From: Thermoplasmata archaeon
Lineage (GTDB): Archaea > Thermoplasmatota > Thermoplasmata > Thermoplasmatales > Thermoplasmataceae
DNA length: 64,000 nucleotides
Reading direction: 5' to 3'
Assembly: GCA_021797555.1 (NCBI GenBank)
Contig: JAJZZM010000001.1
Location: forward strand, 166,874 to 230,873
Part shown: piece after piece, positions 16,726 to 25,683 of the stretch
How positions within the stretch are numbered: position 1 is the first letter of the stretch
How the letters are laid out: each line of letters begins with the position of its first letter
Program-made: the position numbers and the translations under genes
The notes under the pieces: generated by a model
Databases searched by the model: none
Seen by the model: only the letters and a program-made list of their open reading frames with translations
What the model was told of the DNA's origin: nothing

Positions 16726-16756
16726 ATGCCTGTATATTATTAACAGGTATTTTTTG
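16726..16756 (+). terminator. Hairpin plus T-run after lysK
   Basis: ATGCCTGT (16726-16733) pairs with ACAGGTAT (16743-16750), with one G-T pair and a 9-nt loop, followed by T6 and G. This is intrinsic-terminator-like and sits 2 nt after the lysK stop, closing the lys operon. Archaeal termination needs mainly the T-tract; the hairpin is a bonus signal. Confidence 0.6.
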
Positions 16757-16853
16757 TTTAAATTATTGTATTTTTCAAAAAATAAACCCTTAAATTTTTA
16801 TCATAAATATATTTAATTAAAGATGTTTTTATATTAGGTTTTATTCACATATT

Positions 16854-17105
16854 ATGGATGATGAAAATAACGGAGTAATAGGATTTAAACTTGACGAAGA
16901 ACCAAAATGGGTAAAGGTAACACTTGAAGATGGAACTGTACTTGAAATAAAAATGGAAATAATGGCAATAGAAAGAACGGGCAATGATATTAATACAGGT
17001 TTGCCTATTTATCAGATGCAGGCAACAAATTTAATGAGGCTAATGAAAGTTCCCAAGGAATTAATAAAAAAAACAGGCAATGAAGGAAAAGGAATGTACA
17101 GATAA
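16854..17105 (+). CDS. Conserved-looking 83-aa protein
   Basis: I do not recognise a named family. The product is a small acidic-then-basic cytosolic protein, beta-rich at the front (WVKVTLEDGTVLEIKMEIMA) and helical/basic at the end (MRLMKVPKELIKKTG). The TLEDGT...ERTG-x-D-x-x-T-G-x-P-x-Y pattern looks like a compact beta-barrel. Own TATA-like stretch upstream. It lies between the lys terminator and the Lrp-type regulator and may be read with the latter (36-nt gap). Confidence 0.65.
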   Translation: MDDENNGVIGFKLDEEPKWVKVTLEDGTVLEIKMEIMAIERTGNDINTGLPIYQMQATNLMRLMKVPKELIKKTGNEGKGMYR

Positions 17106-17141
17106 TAAATAAATTTAAATCTTTACCTGATATAAAGTTTT

Positions 17142-17531
17142 ATGGATGAGCTTGATTATAAGATCCTTGAAATACTACGCAATAACTCAAGAGAAACAAA
17201 TATGGAAATTGCAAGGAAATTTAATGTATCAGAAGGTACGGTAAGGAAAAGAATTGCAAATCTATACAGGAATGGCATTATCAAAAGGTTTACAGTGGAA
17301 ACAGCAGCATCTGTTGATAGCATTGTTTTAATAAAGGTTGATCCTGGCAGGGCAGAAAAAGTATTAAAAAAAATGAGGGAAAATTATACAGATTTATATG
17401 AATTTTCAGGGAGCATAGATATAGCAGTAAGATTAACAAAAAATACCCTGGATGAGCTAAATTCGGAAGTTGATAATATAAGGAATATTGATGGCGTTAT
17501 AAATACAGATACAATGATCAGGCTAAAATAA
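17142..17531 (+). CDS. Lrp/AsnC-family regulator, LysM-like candidate
   Basis: A 129-residue regulator with the usual N-terminal helix-turn-helix (LDYKILEILRNNSRETNMEI... with EGTVRKRIANLYRNGIIKRF, about 30-52) and a C-terminal RAM/AsnC ligand-binding domain (VLIKVDPGRAEKV to the end). Shorter than typical Lrp (about 150), in line with the archaeal LysM-type members. It lies 0.4 kb after the lys operon. In Sulfolobus LysM, an Lrp-type protein, senses lysine and activates the lysW operon, so this is the best candidate for the palindromes before lysW. The lys link is inferred from position only. Confidence 0.85.
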   Translation: MDELDYKILEILRNNSRETNMEIARKFNVSEGTVRKRIANLYRNGIIKRFTVETAASVDSIVLIKVDPGRAEKVLKKMRENYTDLYEFSGSIDIAVRLTKNTLDELNSEVDNIRNIDGVINTDTMIRLK

Positions 17532-17617
17532 CATTTTAATAATATTATTTTTAATGCATAATTGCATTAGCGATATAATTATATATTTAAAATAAATAAC
17601 CAGATAAGGTAATTTTC

Positions 17618-17890
17618 ATGGCAGAAGAAAACATAATCTTTGTGGGAAAGAAACCAACTATGAACTATGTGCTTGCTATAGTGACCCAGTTTAATAACGA
17701 TGAGGTAAACCGTATTGTTATAAAAGCTAGAGGCAAGGCAATCAGCAAAGCTGTTGATATTGCTGAAATAACAAAACACAAATTTGTTCAGGCAATAGAA
17801 TATGAAGGCATAAAACTTGATACTGAGGTTTTAGAGGGGGAAAAAGGGCCATCCAACGTTTCATCCATAGAAATTGTTCTTAAAAAATAA
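17618..17890 (+). CDS. albA: Alba DNA/RNA-binding protein
   Basis: A 90-residue Alba chromatin protein. The family block VGKKPTMNYVLAIVTQFN (about 9-26) contains the lysine (Lys11/12 region) acetylated in Sulfolobus Alba, followed by IKARGKAISKAVDIAEIT, the second DNA-contact stretch. Full length with a short acidic C-terminal loop (LEGEKGPSNVSSIEIV) forming the beta hairpin. AT-rich promoter with TATATTTAAAATAAAT upstream. Expected to be abundant; the poly-T after the stop (17900-17906) may end its transcript. Confidence 0.95.
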   Translation: MAEENIIFVGKKPTMNYVLAIVTQFNNDEVNRIVIKARGKAISKAVDIAEITKHKFVQAIEYEGIKLDTEVLEGEKGPSNVSSIEIVLKK

Positions 17891-17956
17891 GAATTAAAAA
17901 ATTTTTTAACAAACCTTAAATTGTTATTTTTAATACATTATTTATCCGGTGTTCAA

Positions 17957-18949
17957 ATGAAAAGTTTTTATGAGTGGTCATCAGGTTTACGTGACAAAAT
18001 TAATGAGGTTAACGAAAGGCTTTTAGAAACAATAAAAACAGACCAGAGTTATTTATATGAGATGGCCAGTTATACAATTGAAGCCGGTGGGAAGAGATTC
18101 CGTCCATTATTAACAATTTTATCATATGAAATATCATCTAATAAGCCCTATAAAAATATATTGGATCTTGCGGCAGGTTATGAGCTGATACATACTGCAA
18201 GCTTGATCCACGATGACATAATAGATAATTCTCCATATAGAAGGGGGAGAAAAACATTAAGTTACAGGGACGGGATAAACAATGCAATTGTTGTGGGTGA
18301 TTACCTGTTTGCAAAGGCATATGAACTTGGCTCACGGTATGGAAAGGAGGTGTCCAAGGTTATGGCTGATGCATCGTCAAGGCTTGCCGAAGGCCAGATT
18401 CTTGAGGCAATAAACATAGGGAATTTAGATTTAGGCATTGAAACATACATGCAGATAATAAAAAATAAAACTGCAGATTTTTTTGCAGCATGTTCCATGG
18501 GCGCAACCATGGCAGCATCTGTTGATAAAAACATTTCCCAGAAACTGACTGATTTTGCATATAACATGGGCATGGCATTCCAGATAACAGATGATATTCT
18601 GGATGTTGTTGGCAATGAAAAGGACATGGGAAAACCAACTATGGTAGATTTAAACCATGATGTTGTAACATTGCCTATAATATATGCATTGAAACATTCA
18701 GATGATAAGGACAAATATATTTTAATAAAAATATTGAAAAATGAATATAAGGAAAATGATTATAAGAAGATATTTAAGGAAATATTATTTAAAACAGGTT
18801 CTTTAGATTACGCATTTAAAATAGCTAAGGACTATATTATGAAGTCGGTTGAAAATTTAAACAATATAGGAAGGTCGGACGACATAGATTTATTAATGGA
18901 TTTAGCATTAATAGTTGTGGATAGAATAAATGAATCAGGTGTTATTTAA
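17957..18949 (+). CDS. idsA: Polyprenyl diphosphate synthase (GGPP synthase type)
   Basis: The ATG at 17957 with GGTG five nt before it is preferred over a TTG at 17921; this gives 330 residues. Both aspartate-rich motifs of trans-isoprenyl synthases are present: LIHDDIIDNSPYRRG (first, DDxxD) and ITDDILDVVGNEKDMGKP (second). GGKRFRPLL near residue 45 binds IPP. In archaea this enzyme supplies C20 (or C25) chains for ether lipids. Product length cannot be fixed by eye. Its stop overlaps the ATG of the ArsA gene by 1 nt (TAATG), so the two are translated together. Confidence 0.92.
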   Translation: MKSFYEWSSGLRDKINEVNERLLETIKTDQSYLYEMASYTIEAGGKRFRPLLTILSYEISSNKPYKNILDLAAGYELIHTASLIHDDIIDNSPYRRGRKTLSYRDGINNAIVVGDYLFAKAYELGSRYGKEVSKVMADASSRLAEGQILEAINIGNLDLGIETYMQIIKNKTADFFAACSMGATMAASVDKNISQKLTDFAYNMGMAFQITDDILDVVGNEKDMGKPTMVDLNHDVVTLPIIYALKHSDDKDKYILIKILKNEYKENDYKKIFKEILFKTGSLDYAFKIAKDYIMKSVENLNNIGRSDDIDLLMDLALIVVDRINESGVI

Positions 18950-20106
18950 TGTCAAGAGTATTATTATATACAGGCAAAGGTGGAGTTGGAAAAACAAGTG
19001 TTGCGACATCGACTGCAGTCATGCTTTCTAAAAAGTATAAAACCATAGTCATGTCTACGGACCCGGCACATAGCCTAAGTGATTCCCTTGGTGTGAATAT
19101 AGGTTCAGAGGCAACAAAAATTTCAGATAATTTATATGCACAGGAAATAAATATAAATGATGCAATCCAGTCACACTGGAATGATTTAAGGGAGTACCTA
19201 ACTGCATTATTCCAGTACCAGGGCCTGGATCCCATATCCGCCGATGAAATAGCGATATTGCCCGGGTTTGAGGAGGCTGCATATTTATTATATATAAATG
19301 ATTACATCAAAAATAATGAATATGATGTAATAGTTGTTGATAGCGCTCCTACAGGTGAAGCTTTAAGATTATTGTCTTTTCCCGAGGTTATGAGATGGTA
19401 CATGGTGAAAATATTTCCAATAAGCCGGACGGCCGCTAAAATGGCAAGACCCTTTATGAAAACGTTTTCAAGTATACCAATGCCGAATGATAAGGTATTC
19501 AAAAGTGCAGAAACATTATATGACGAACTTGGAAATATACATGAAATTTTACAGAACCCAGATATAACATCTATAAGGCTGGTAACAAATGTGGATAATA
19601 TGTCGTATAATGAAACAAAAAGGGCATTTACATATTTATTATTATATAATTACCCTATAGACGCTGTAATAGCAAATAAAATCTATCCTGATAATACTGG
19701 AGATTTTTTTATAGGCTGGAGAGACTCGCAGGTTAAAATACTAAATGAAATTGATTCTGCTTTCCCTGAAATTAAAATATTCAAAAGCTATTTGCAGGAT
19801 TATGAGTTATTAGGTTCTGAAAAATTATTAAAATTTGCAGAAACCTTATACAATAATAATGATCCTTATTCAATATTTTATAAGGGAAAACCGGTAGAAT
19901 TTTCAAGGGAAAACAATAAAACTACTGTTAAATTAAAATTGCCATTTGCGGATAAGAAAAATCTTAATTTATATAACCGTGCAGGTGAATTAATAATTGA
20001 GGTTAACAACTGGAAAAGAATATTATATTTACCTGAAACTATGGCAAATTTACAGCCTGAAAATGCAGAATTCAAAAATGGTTATCTATATATAACATTA
20101 AGTTAA
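18949..20106 (+). CDS. ArsA/GET3-type ATPase with C-terminal Hsp20-like domain
   Basis: A 385-residue single ArsA-domain ATPase. The deviant Walker A TGKGGVGKTS is at 8-17, and the switch sequence STDPAHSLSDSLG at about 36-48 is diagnostic. VVDSAPTGEALRLL is the switch II/A-loop region. Residues about 305-385 (PVEFSRENNKTTVKLKLPFADK to the end) look like the small alpha-crystallin-like domain found at the tail of many archaeal/cyanobacterial ArsA proteins. The arsenite-binding cysteines of bacterial ArsA are absent, so a GET3-like tail-anchored-protein or chaperone role is more likely than arsenite export. One-nt overlap with the prenyl synthase and 9 nt to the next gene. Confidence 0.88.
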   Translation: MSRVLLYTGKGGVGKTSVATSTAVMLSKKYKTIVMSTDPAHSLSDSLGVNIGSEATKISDNLYAQEININDAIQSHWNDLREYLTALFQYQGLDPISADEIAILPGFEEAAYLLYINDYIKNNEYDVIVVDSAPTGEALRLLSFPEVMRWYMVKIFPISRTAAKMARPFMKTFSSIPMPNDKVFKSAETLYDELGNIHEILQNPDITSIRLVTNVDNMSYNETKRAFTYLLLYNYPIDAVIANKIYPDNTGDFFIGWRDSQVKILNEIDSAFPEIKIFKSYLQDYELLGSEKLLKFAETLYNNNDPYSIFYKGKPVEFSRENNKTTVKLKLPFADKKNLNLYNRAGELIIEVNNWKRILYLPETMANLQPENAEFKNGYLYITLS

Positions 20107-20115
20107 TTACCATAT

Positions 20116-20304
20116 ATGGCAGATAAAAAAACCATAATACAGATAAATATAGAGGTACCAAAAATATTTGATTACGCAATGAATGAATCGATGAAATTTG
20201 TTAAGGGTGGATTTGAATTACTAAGATTTGGTGAAAGGTTTGTATCAAGCAAAAGTTCAGATAGCACTGTGAAACAAACATTAAGGAAAATAAATATAAA
20301 ATAA
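20116..20304 (+). CDS. Small 62-aa protein in the ArsA operon
   Basis: Not recognised. A 62-residue basic protein, MADKKTIIQINIEVPKIFDY then an amphipathic helical centre (NESMKFVKGGFELLRFG) and a charged end. It starts 9 nt after the ArsA gene and is surely co-transcribed. Its stop abuts the stop of convergent tyw1 without spacing. It may be a partner or small regulator of the ArsA ATPase. Confidence 0.65.
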   Translation: MADKKTIIQINIEVPKIFDYAMNESMKFVKGGFELLRFGERFVSSKSSDSTVKQTLRKINIK

Positions 20305-21291
20305 TTAATTTCTAATATTCCTTTCTTTATCTAATTTATTTAAGGTTTTCTGTATTTCCAGGTCAAAGTTTATTTTTGCCTTGTCCGGGTTTTTGGCTAT
20401 CATCGCTACCCTGCTCTCATATCTATCTGCATATGGTGTATACCCTAATCTTTTTGCAAGTTCATTGGAAAATTCCATGATTTCTTCGTGTGATGGCATA
20501 TTCTCATATTTTAATCTCTCCGAGGATTGCCCAACATGGACATAACCTTTAGATTCTATAAAATCAGGGTCTGCTTTACGGTCCATTTTTTCATATTCAT
20601 CATAGTATGGCATGCTTACATTCTTCACAAGTGTATGCCTTATCACCTTTCTTGTATCCAAGGATGGCAATAATTCCAAAGTTTTATTGAAGTTTTCCCA
20701 TGCATTGCCTATTGACGGGTGCAATACCTCATTGAATATTTCCTTTGTTGGACCTGCAACGGTAACGTATAGCTGTGTTGGCAGAGGATCCAATCTTTCC
20801 AATACCATTGGCAGGGTCCCGTTGGTTACAACAAATGTTGATATGCCTTTCCTTGCTGCAGCTTCTATTAATTCACCTAGCCTAGTATATACTGTTGGCT
20901 CGCCTGTTAATGATATTGCCATATGCCGGGGATGTTCTGCCTCCTCAAATAATTCTTTTTTAACCGCAGGGTTCCCCTTAAAGCCGGAAATTAATTTTAA
21001 ATGCTGCTTTATGCTTTCCTCTAAAATAAATTCCGGATCATCCTCATTATCTATATGCATTGAATCAAAACCTTGGAATCTCCAGCAAAAATCACAGTTT
21101 TCTGTGCACTGGTTTAATGCCGGGGTCATCTGTATGCACTGATGTGAATTTATGCCGTAAAATGTATTTTTATAGCATGCCGCGTGTCCGGTAAGCTGGC
21201 TTTTTGTCCAGTGGCATACCTTAACGGCTGAATGATTTCCAACCAGACCATAATGCTGTTTCTTATAAATTGTATTGTAATTATTGATCAT
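20305..21291 (-). CDS. taw1: 4-demethylwyosine synthase TYW1 (archaeal Taw1)
   Basis: A 328-residue radical SAM enzyme that builds the tricyclic 4-demethylwyosine base at G37 of tRNA-Phe from N1-methylguanosine and pyruvate. The radical SAM cysteines are Cys62-x3-Cys66-x2-Cys69 (QCTENCDFCW). Cys26, Cys39 and Cys52 match the second [4Fe-4S] cluster site known for archaeal TYW1. The MAISLTGEPTVYTRLGEL stretch (about 127-144) binds SAM. No flavodoxin domain, as usual in archaea. ATG start at 21291, promoter in the A/T-rich gap shared with the divergent SDR gene. Confidence 0.95.
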   Translation of the reverse strand: MINNYNTIYKKQHYGLVGNHSAVKVCHWTKSQLTGHAACYKNTFYGINSHQCIQMTPALNQCTENCDFCWRFQGFDSMHIDNEDDPEFILEESIKQHLKLISGFKGNPAVKKELFEEAEHPRHMAISLTGEPTVYTRLGELIEAAARKGISTFVVTNGTLPMVLERLDPLPTQLYVTVAGPTKEIFNEVLHPSIGNAWENFNKTLELLPSLDTRKVIRHTLVKNVSMPYYDEYEKMDRKADPDFIESKGYVHVGQSSERLKYENMPSHEEIMEFSNELAKRLGYTPYADRYESRVAMIAKNPDKAKINFDLEIQKTLNKLDKERNIRN

Positions 21292-21396
21292 TGTACTATA
21301 AATTTAAAAACTATATTTAAACTCTTTTAAATAAAATATTAACTATATAAATAAATTAGTGCAAAAATGATTTATAATAAGTAATAATTATAAATT

Positions 21397-22164
21397 ATGG
21401 GGAAACTTGATAATAAAATTGTATTAATAACAGGCGGGTCTAAAGGTCTGGGCAGAGCAATAGCAAGGAAGTTTTATTCTGAGGGTGCAAAAATAGCAAT
21501 AAACTATAACAGTGATGAAAGATCTGCAAATGAATTAAAAAATGAATTGAGGGGATCAGAGATATTCAAAGCTGATGTTTCAAACCATGAACAAGTAAAA
21601 AAAATGGTAGATGATATACATAAAAGATTGGGAACAGTGGATGTTTTAGTGAACAATGCAGGCATGTGGCATTTATTGTCATGGGATGAATTTGATGATA
21701 AAAAGGTAGAACAGATGTTCAATGTTAATTTATTGGGCCAGATATTTACTGTAAAAGAATGCCTGAATGATTTAAAAAAGAATCACGGCATAATAATAAA
21801 TATGGCATCAAATGCCGGTGTTGGAACGGCTGCAAAGAACACAACGTTTTATTCAATAACAAAGGCTGGCGTAACAATGTTAACAAAGAGATTGGCCTTT
21901 GATTTAATGGATGATAACATACGAGTAAATGCAATAGCACCGGGCTGGATTGAAACTGATATGACAATAGGCAATAAAACCGAGGAGGAAAGGAAAAACC
22001 TTGAAAATTTCTTTATATCAAGAACAACGTTAAAAATGTTCGGGAAGCCTGAATATATAGCTGATGCTGCAATGTTTCTTGCAACTGATGATTCAAAATA
22101 TATGAATGGCCAGGTTCTTGTTGTTGATGGCGGCAGAATAGATAACTTAACACATAGTTTATAA
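21397..22164 (+). CDS. SDR-family oxidoreductase
   Basis: A 255-residue classical short-chain dehydrogenase. The cofactor motif TGGSKGLGRAIA is at 11-22 (TGxxxGxG), NNAG at about 87-90, catalytic Ser in NMASNAG, and the YSITKAG pair (Tyr/Lys) near 150. The C-terminal VVDGG is typical of the FabG/glucose dehydrogenase branch. Basic residues after beta-strand 2 (NYNSDERSANEL) hint at NADP(H). Candidate substrates are sugars or acyl-ACP-like thioesters, but archaea have no standard fatty-acid pathway, so a sugar or alcohol dehydrogenase is more likely. Divergent from tyw1. Confidence 0.88.
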   Translation: MGKLDNKIVLITGGSKGLGRAIARKFYSEGAKIAINYNSDERSANELKNELRGSEIFKADVSNHEQVKKMVDDIHKRLGTVDVLVNNAGMWHLLSWDEFDDKKVEQMFNVNLLGQIFTVKECLNDLKKNHGIIINMASNAGVGTAAKNTTFYSITKAGVTMLTKRLAFDLMDDNIRVNAIAPGWIETDMTIGNKTEEERKNLENFFISRTTLKMFGKPEYIADAAMFLATDDSKYMNGQVLVVDGGRIDNLTHSL

Positions 22165-22260
22165 TTTTTAAATTAATAATTTTAAATATAATATTTTAAA
22201 TATATTATAAACAAATTTTAATACAGCTAAAATAACCAGAACATAACTTTTCTTAAAATA

Positions 22261-23160
22261 TCAAACAAGATATCCCAGTGCAAGCCCCAGCAATGGCGAT
22301 AGAACCCATGTGGTTATTATAATAAAAAATGGCTTCATATATATCGCCTTGTATTTATATGATATCCCGACACCAAAAACACTTGATGTCAGCGTCTGTG
22401 TATTGGATAATGGTACAGCAAAAAATGTTGCAATTTCAACCAGCAATGATGATACAATCAATGATATTAATGCATTGGAATACCTCATGGAATACATTTC
22501 ACCGCCTACCCTTTTTATTACGCCCTTACTTAAGAAAAACGAACCAAAGAATATGGAGAAGGTCATTATTGAAATCGTATATATATTAAACCCCTCAACA
22601 TTGGCTATAAAGCCCAGGGTATTTGCACCCAGTGTAAATGCTGTTAAAAATGAGGATATAATAATTAAAATTTTTAAGTATTTTGCAACTGTCCACACAT
22701 TTTTATAATTCCTGTGGAAAACCGTTCTTTCCATTATATATGCTGCTGCTATTGATATTACCGGAGCTATAACCCAGAATAATACCATTATTAAAACAAA
22801 TCTATAATCTATTGAGTAATCTATTCTAAGGTCCATTCCTATTGCAGTTCCCGCTAATGCCATTGTCAGTGATAATGGTGACCTTATTATCTGTGCAAAG
22901 AAAAATATTAAAAATGATACTAAAAATGCATATGATATATAAAAATATGAATGTGGCACCAGTGATATTGCAGCCCCCTTTAAAAACCTCCCCTCAAGCA
23001 ATAGGCCAAGCAAAAATCCGGACGAGCCTATTACTATGCCTGCAGTTCTTGATACTATCCTTGAACCTATCAATGTACCCACAGCCGCAGATAAATTATT
23101 GCCGGAAACAAAAGTTGTTAATAAAAATGTTAATAATAATGAGGTAATGAAAAAAATCAA
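22261..23160 (-). CDS. Pit-type inorganic phosphate permease
   Basis: A 299-residue membrane protein with about 9-10 helices. The two PiT signature repeats are visible as FVSGNNLSAAVGTLIGSRIV (about 17-36) and FTLGANTLGFIANVEG; the first has GNN in place of the common GAND. PiT carriers import metal-phosphate with H+ or Na+. The start is a TTG overlapping the TGA stop of the upstream gene, with GGTGG 6 nt before it. The partner directly upstream is the DUF47/PhoU-like protein usual for archaeal Pit operons. Slightly short for the family. Confidence 0.87.
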   Translation of the reverse strand: MIFFITSLLLTFLLTTFVSGNNLSAAVGTLIGSRIVSRTAGIVIGSSGFLLGLLLEGRFLKGAAISLVPHSYFYISYAFLVSFLIFFFAQIIRSPLSLTMALAGTAIGMDLRIDYSIDYRFVLIMVLFWVIAPVISIAAAYIMERTVFHRNYKNVWTVAKYLKILIIISSFLTAFTLGANTLGFIANVEGFNIYTISIMTFSIFFGSFFLSKGVIKRVGGEMYSMRYSNALISLIVSSLLVEIATFFAVPLSNTQTLTSSVFGVGISYKYKAIYMKPFFIIITTWVLSPLLGLALGYLV

Positions 23161-23837
23161 TTTGCCACCGATAACATTATTGTAAATACCAAATCTGAAA
23201 TATCCTCACAATCGTCTAATAAATCATCAAGTGCATGTGCCAGTGTATTCAAATGCTCAAAAACTAAATATGAAATCTTATTTGAGTTTTTATATGTATA
23301 ATCTATTACCCCGTCCTTTATTTCATCGACATTTTCCTCTATTAATTCTATATTCTTACGGTCACTCCTCATTTTTGATAAATCCGTTTCATTTAATATA
23401 TTATGTACAAAATCCAAAGCTTTTTTATCATTTTCAAGTATTTCAATAAATTTATTGTATGAATAATCTATTATATTCAATTCATCCTTGTTCCTTGAAT
23501 AATTTACATTGAATCTATTTATTTCCCTGCTTGAATAATATGATTTATCCAGTATGTCATCACATTTTTCGATTAATAATAAAATGTTGTCCATTAAACT
23601 TGAGCTGATAGCCCCACTTGTAACCTCATGCCTGAAGTTTATGTCCATTTCATCTCCTGTTTTCTCATTTGACCTTATAATTTCATTGTATTTTTCCATG
23701 TTTGCTGGAAAATTTTTAAGCATTAATATTAAGTTATCAGCACTATTTATTCCCATTAATGGATATTCTGATAATCTTGATAATAAGTTCTTTTCGCCTA
23801 CCACTAACAATCTTTTCAAAAAATTATAATTAACCAT
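23157..23837 (-). CDS. DUF47/PhoU-like Pit accessory protein
   Basis: A 226-residue helical protein with the repeated E-x-x-x-D-E pattern of PhoU-like metal-binding bundles (IRSNEKTGDEMDINF, and LIEENVDEIKDGVIDY) and the terminal DDLLDDCEDISDLVF signature of the DUF47 family. These proteins are thought to gate Pit carriers. Starts at ATG 23837 and overlaps the Pit gene by 4 nt, so the two are coupled. Confidence 0.85.
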   Translation of the reverse strand: MVNYNFLKRLLVVGEKNLLSRLSEYPLMGINSADNLILMLKNFPANMEKYNEIIRSNEKTGDEMDINFRHEVTSGAISSSLMDNILLLIEKCDDILDKSYYSSREINRFNVNYSRNKDELNIIDYSYNKFIEILENDKKALDFVHNILNETDLSKMRSDRKNIELIEENVDEIKDGVIDYTYKNSNKISYLVFEHLNTLAHALDDLLDDCEDISDLVFTIMLSVAN

Positions 23838-23868
23838 GTAAAGGTATAAAACATTAATATAAAAAAAT

Positions 23869-25548
23869 TTATGCTCTTGCCATCATGCTTAAAGATGATA
23901 TTTCTTTTGAGTTTTCTATTCCGTATCTTTTTACCTTTTCAAGGTCAACGCCGTTCTTCTTTGCAACCCTTTCAACAACCTTCAGCATTAATTCCCCGCC
24001 AATTGATATTATTGAACCGGTTCCCACTCTTGAAAATACATTTCCGTGTGTATTCCTGAAACCATCCCTGACTGCCATTTTTGCTAAATGGCGGTATGAT
24101 GCATAATAAACTCCAAGCTGCACAGGGTTTAACAATGTATTTAAATTCCTTGATTTTATTCTGCCCAGAGGTACATTGACTAACGGTGTAACTGTAAATT
24201 CAAATGGCCTGCCATCAACATATGAATTGCTTAATCTATTGATCATTGCTATTGAATCCCAGTTATCCTCATCTGTTTCCTCATCCTGGCCTACCTGTAT
24301 TGTAAACGCTGACCTCCAGTAATACCTTGTTTCATTGTATACGCCTTCCCATACAATTTCCGGAAATGTTCCATCAGCACCGATTCTCAATGGCATGGTT
24401 TTATTTGGCATATGTTTCATTGCCAGTGAGTCACTGCCGGTTTCAACACCGGTCTGTATTCCTATCCAGTTATCCGGCCCGGCCCTTGCAATTTCACTTA
24501 ATTTTTTTATTAAATCCGGGAAAGCCGCAGGTATGGATATTCTCCCGTGTGTTGGATTTGTTGTTTTTATTCCCTTAATACCCATTACGGTTTTAAATAA
24601 ATCCGTTAATGCATCCTGATTGGGTGTAAACATCTTTTCGTGCTTATACTCAAATATTTCATCTGAATGTAACCATGCATTATCGACACCCCCCCGGTTT
24701 ACATTTACCTCTATTTCATGCTTTATCATTTCCAGTGGATAATATCTCAATGGCCTTAATGTAACCTCACAGAAATCACAGCCTACACCACAGCCACGCA
24801 TAACTTCAACCATTCCCTTTTCGGAGGGGTTTACAATTTCAGGTATCCCCTCCAAAGCAGGATATGCACGTATGCCTATGCCACGTGCCAGGAATAAATC
24901 ATCGTTTTTTAATACCTTCCTGAAATGGTCATCATATGTCATGTATCCACGCATGAATAATTTTTTATCGATGCTATCCTCTGAAATTTCCTTAAACAAT
25001 TCCGAGACTATATCATCCATTTCTCCCTGAACAATGTAATCAAAATGATATTTTTCAATTTCGTCCCTCAGAATTGTGAATTCCCATACACCAGGCCCTC
25101 CTATTACCAATTTCGCCTTTTTGCCCTTCCTTACAGCATTTATCCTTTCCATCAGGGCGTCCCATTCCCTTCGTACCCAGGAATCAAGCTCTCCGCCAAA
25201 AAGCGCAGCGTATGACATTGTTGTGGGGCCTATGCCTAATGGATCCATTGTAGAAACGCCTATAATTTCGGTGTCGTCCGTTACAAATTTAGATAAATAA
25301 TCCTCGTGTGCAACAGCAACATCCTTTTTTGGATTATCCCTCAGCAAGGCGGCCTCTATTTTCCTTATTGCATATGGTGCATATTTGGTCTCCCCGTTTG
25401 GCAGCACCGCCGGTGCCGGCCCCTTCAGAAATCTGTATATTCTTCCTGGAATTTTATCTCCTGGAGCACAGGGCAAAAAATCCAGTAAAGGAAAGTTCCT
25501 ATAATCGTAGCTCAATGTTGAGTCCGAAACCAAAACGTATTTCGTCAT
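23869..25548 (-). CDS. Radical SAM protein with N-terminal B12-binding-like domain
   Basis: A 559-residue protein. Residues about 1-185 have the alternating strand/helix plan of a B12-binding domain (IIGVSTMDPLGIGPT, LVIGGPGVWEF, DYIVQGEMDDI), with no clear D-x-H-x-x-G cobalt-ligand motif, as in many B12-radical SAM enzymes. Cys253-x3-Cys257-x2-Cys260 (CGVGCDFC) is the radical SAM cluster. Only one other Cys (27) is present, so there are no extra clusters of the Tes type. Related archaeal enzymes methylate or cyclise lipids or modify cofactors; the substrate here is unknown. Single transcription unit, ATG at 25548. Confidence 0.82.
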   Translation of the reverse strand: MTKYVLVSDSTLSYDYRNFPLLDFLPCAPGDKIPGRIYRFLKGPAPAVLPNGETKYAPYAIRKIEAALLRDNPKKDVAVAHEDYLSKFVTDDTEIIGVSTMDPLGIGPTTMSYAALFGGELDSWVRREWDALMERINAVRKGKKAKLVIGGPGVWEFTILRDEIEKYHFDYIVQGEMDDIVSELFKEISEDSIDKKLFMRGYMTYDDHFRKVLKNDDLFLARGIGIRAYPALEGIPEIVNPSEKGMVEVMRGCGVGCDFCEVTLRPLRYYPLEMIKHEIEVNVNRGGVDNAWLHSDEIFEYKHEKMFTPNQDALTDLFKTVMGIKGIKTTNPTHGRISIPAAFPDLIKKLSEIARAGPDNWIGIQTGVETGSDSLAMKHMPNKTMPLRIGADGTFPEIVWEGVYNETRYYWRSAFTIQVGQDEETDEDNWDSIAMINRLSNSYVDGRPFEFTVTPLVNVPLGRIKSRNLNTLLNPVQLGVYYASYRHLAKMAVRDGFRNTHGNVFSRVGTGSIISIGGELMLKVVERVAKKNGVDLEKVKRYGIENSKEISSLSMMARA

Positions 25549-25683
25549 ATGATAGGTCTTATATTTTTATTGTTAATAAATATTTTCATGTCCGACATAT
25601 AAATATAAGTTTAAATATATAAAAAAATTTTTGGAATTGTTATTAACAGGCATAAAGATGTGTTTTATAATAATCGTCTATTG

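Noticed and set aside
18949-20106. Arsenite-export ATPase
   Set aside because: The arsenite-binding cysteines are missing and no arsB/arsR gene is nearby; single ATPase domain fits archaeal GET3/ArsA-like.
23869-25548. Tetraether synthase Tes
   Set aside because: Tes needs several extra Cys-bound clusters; this protein has only the three radical SAM cysteines plus one.
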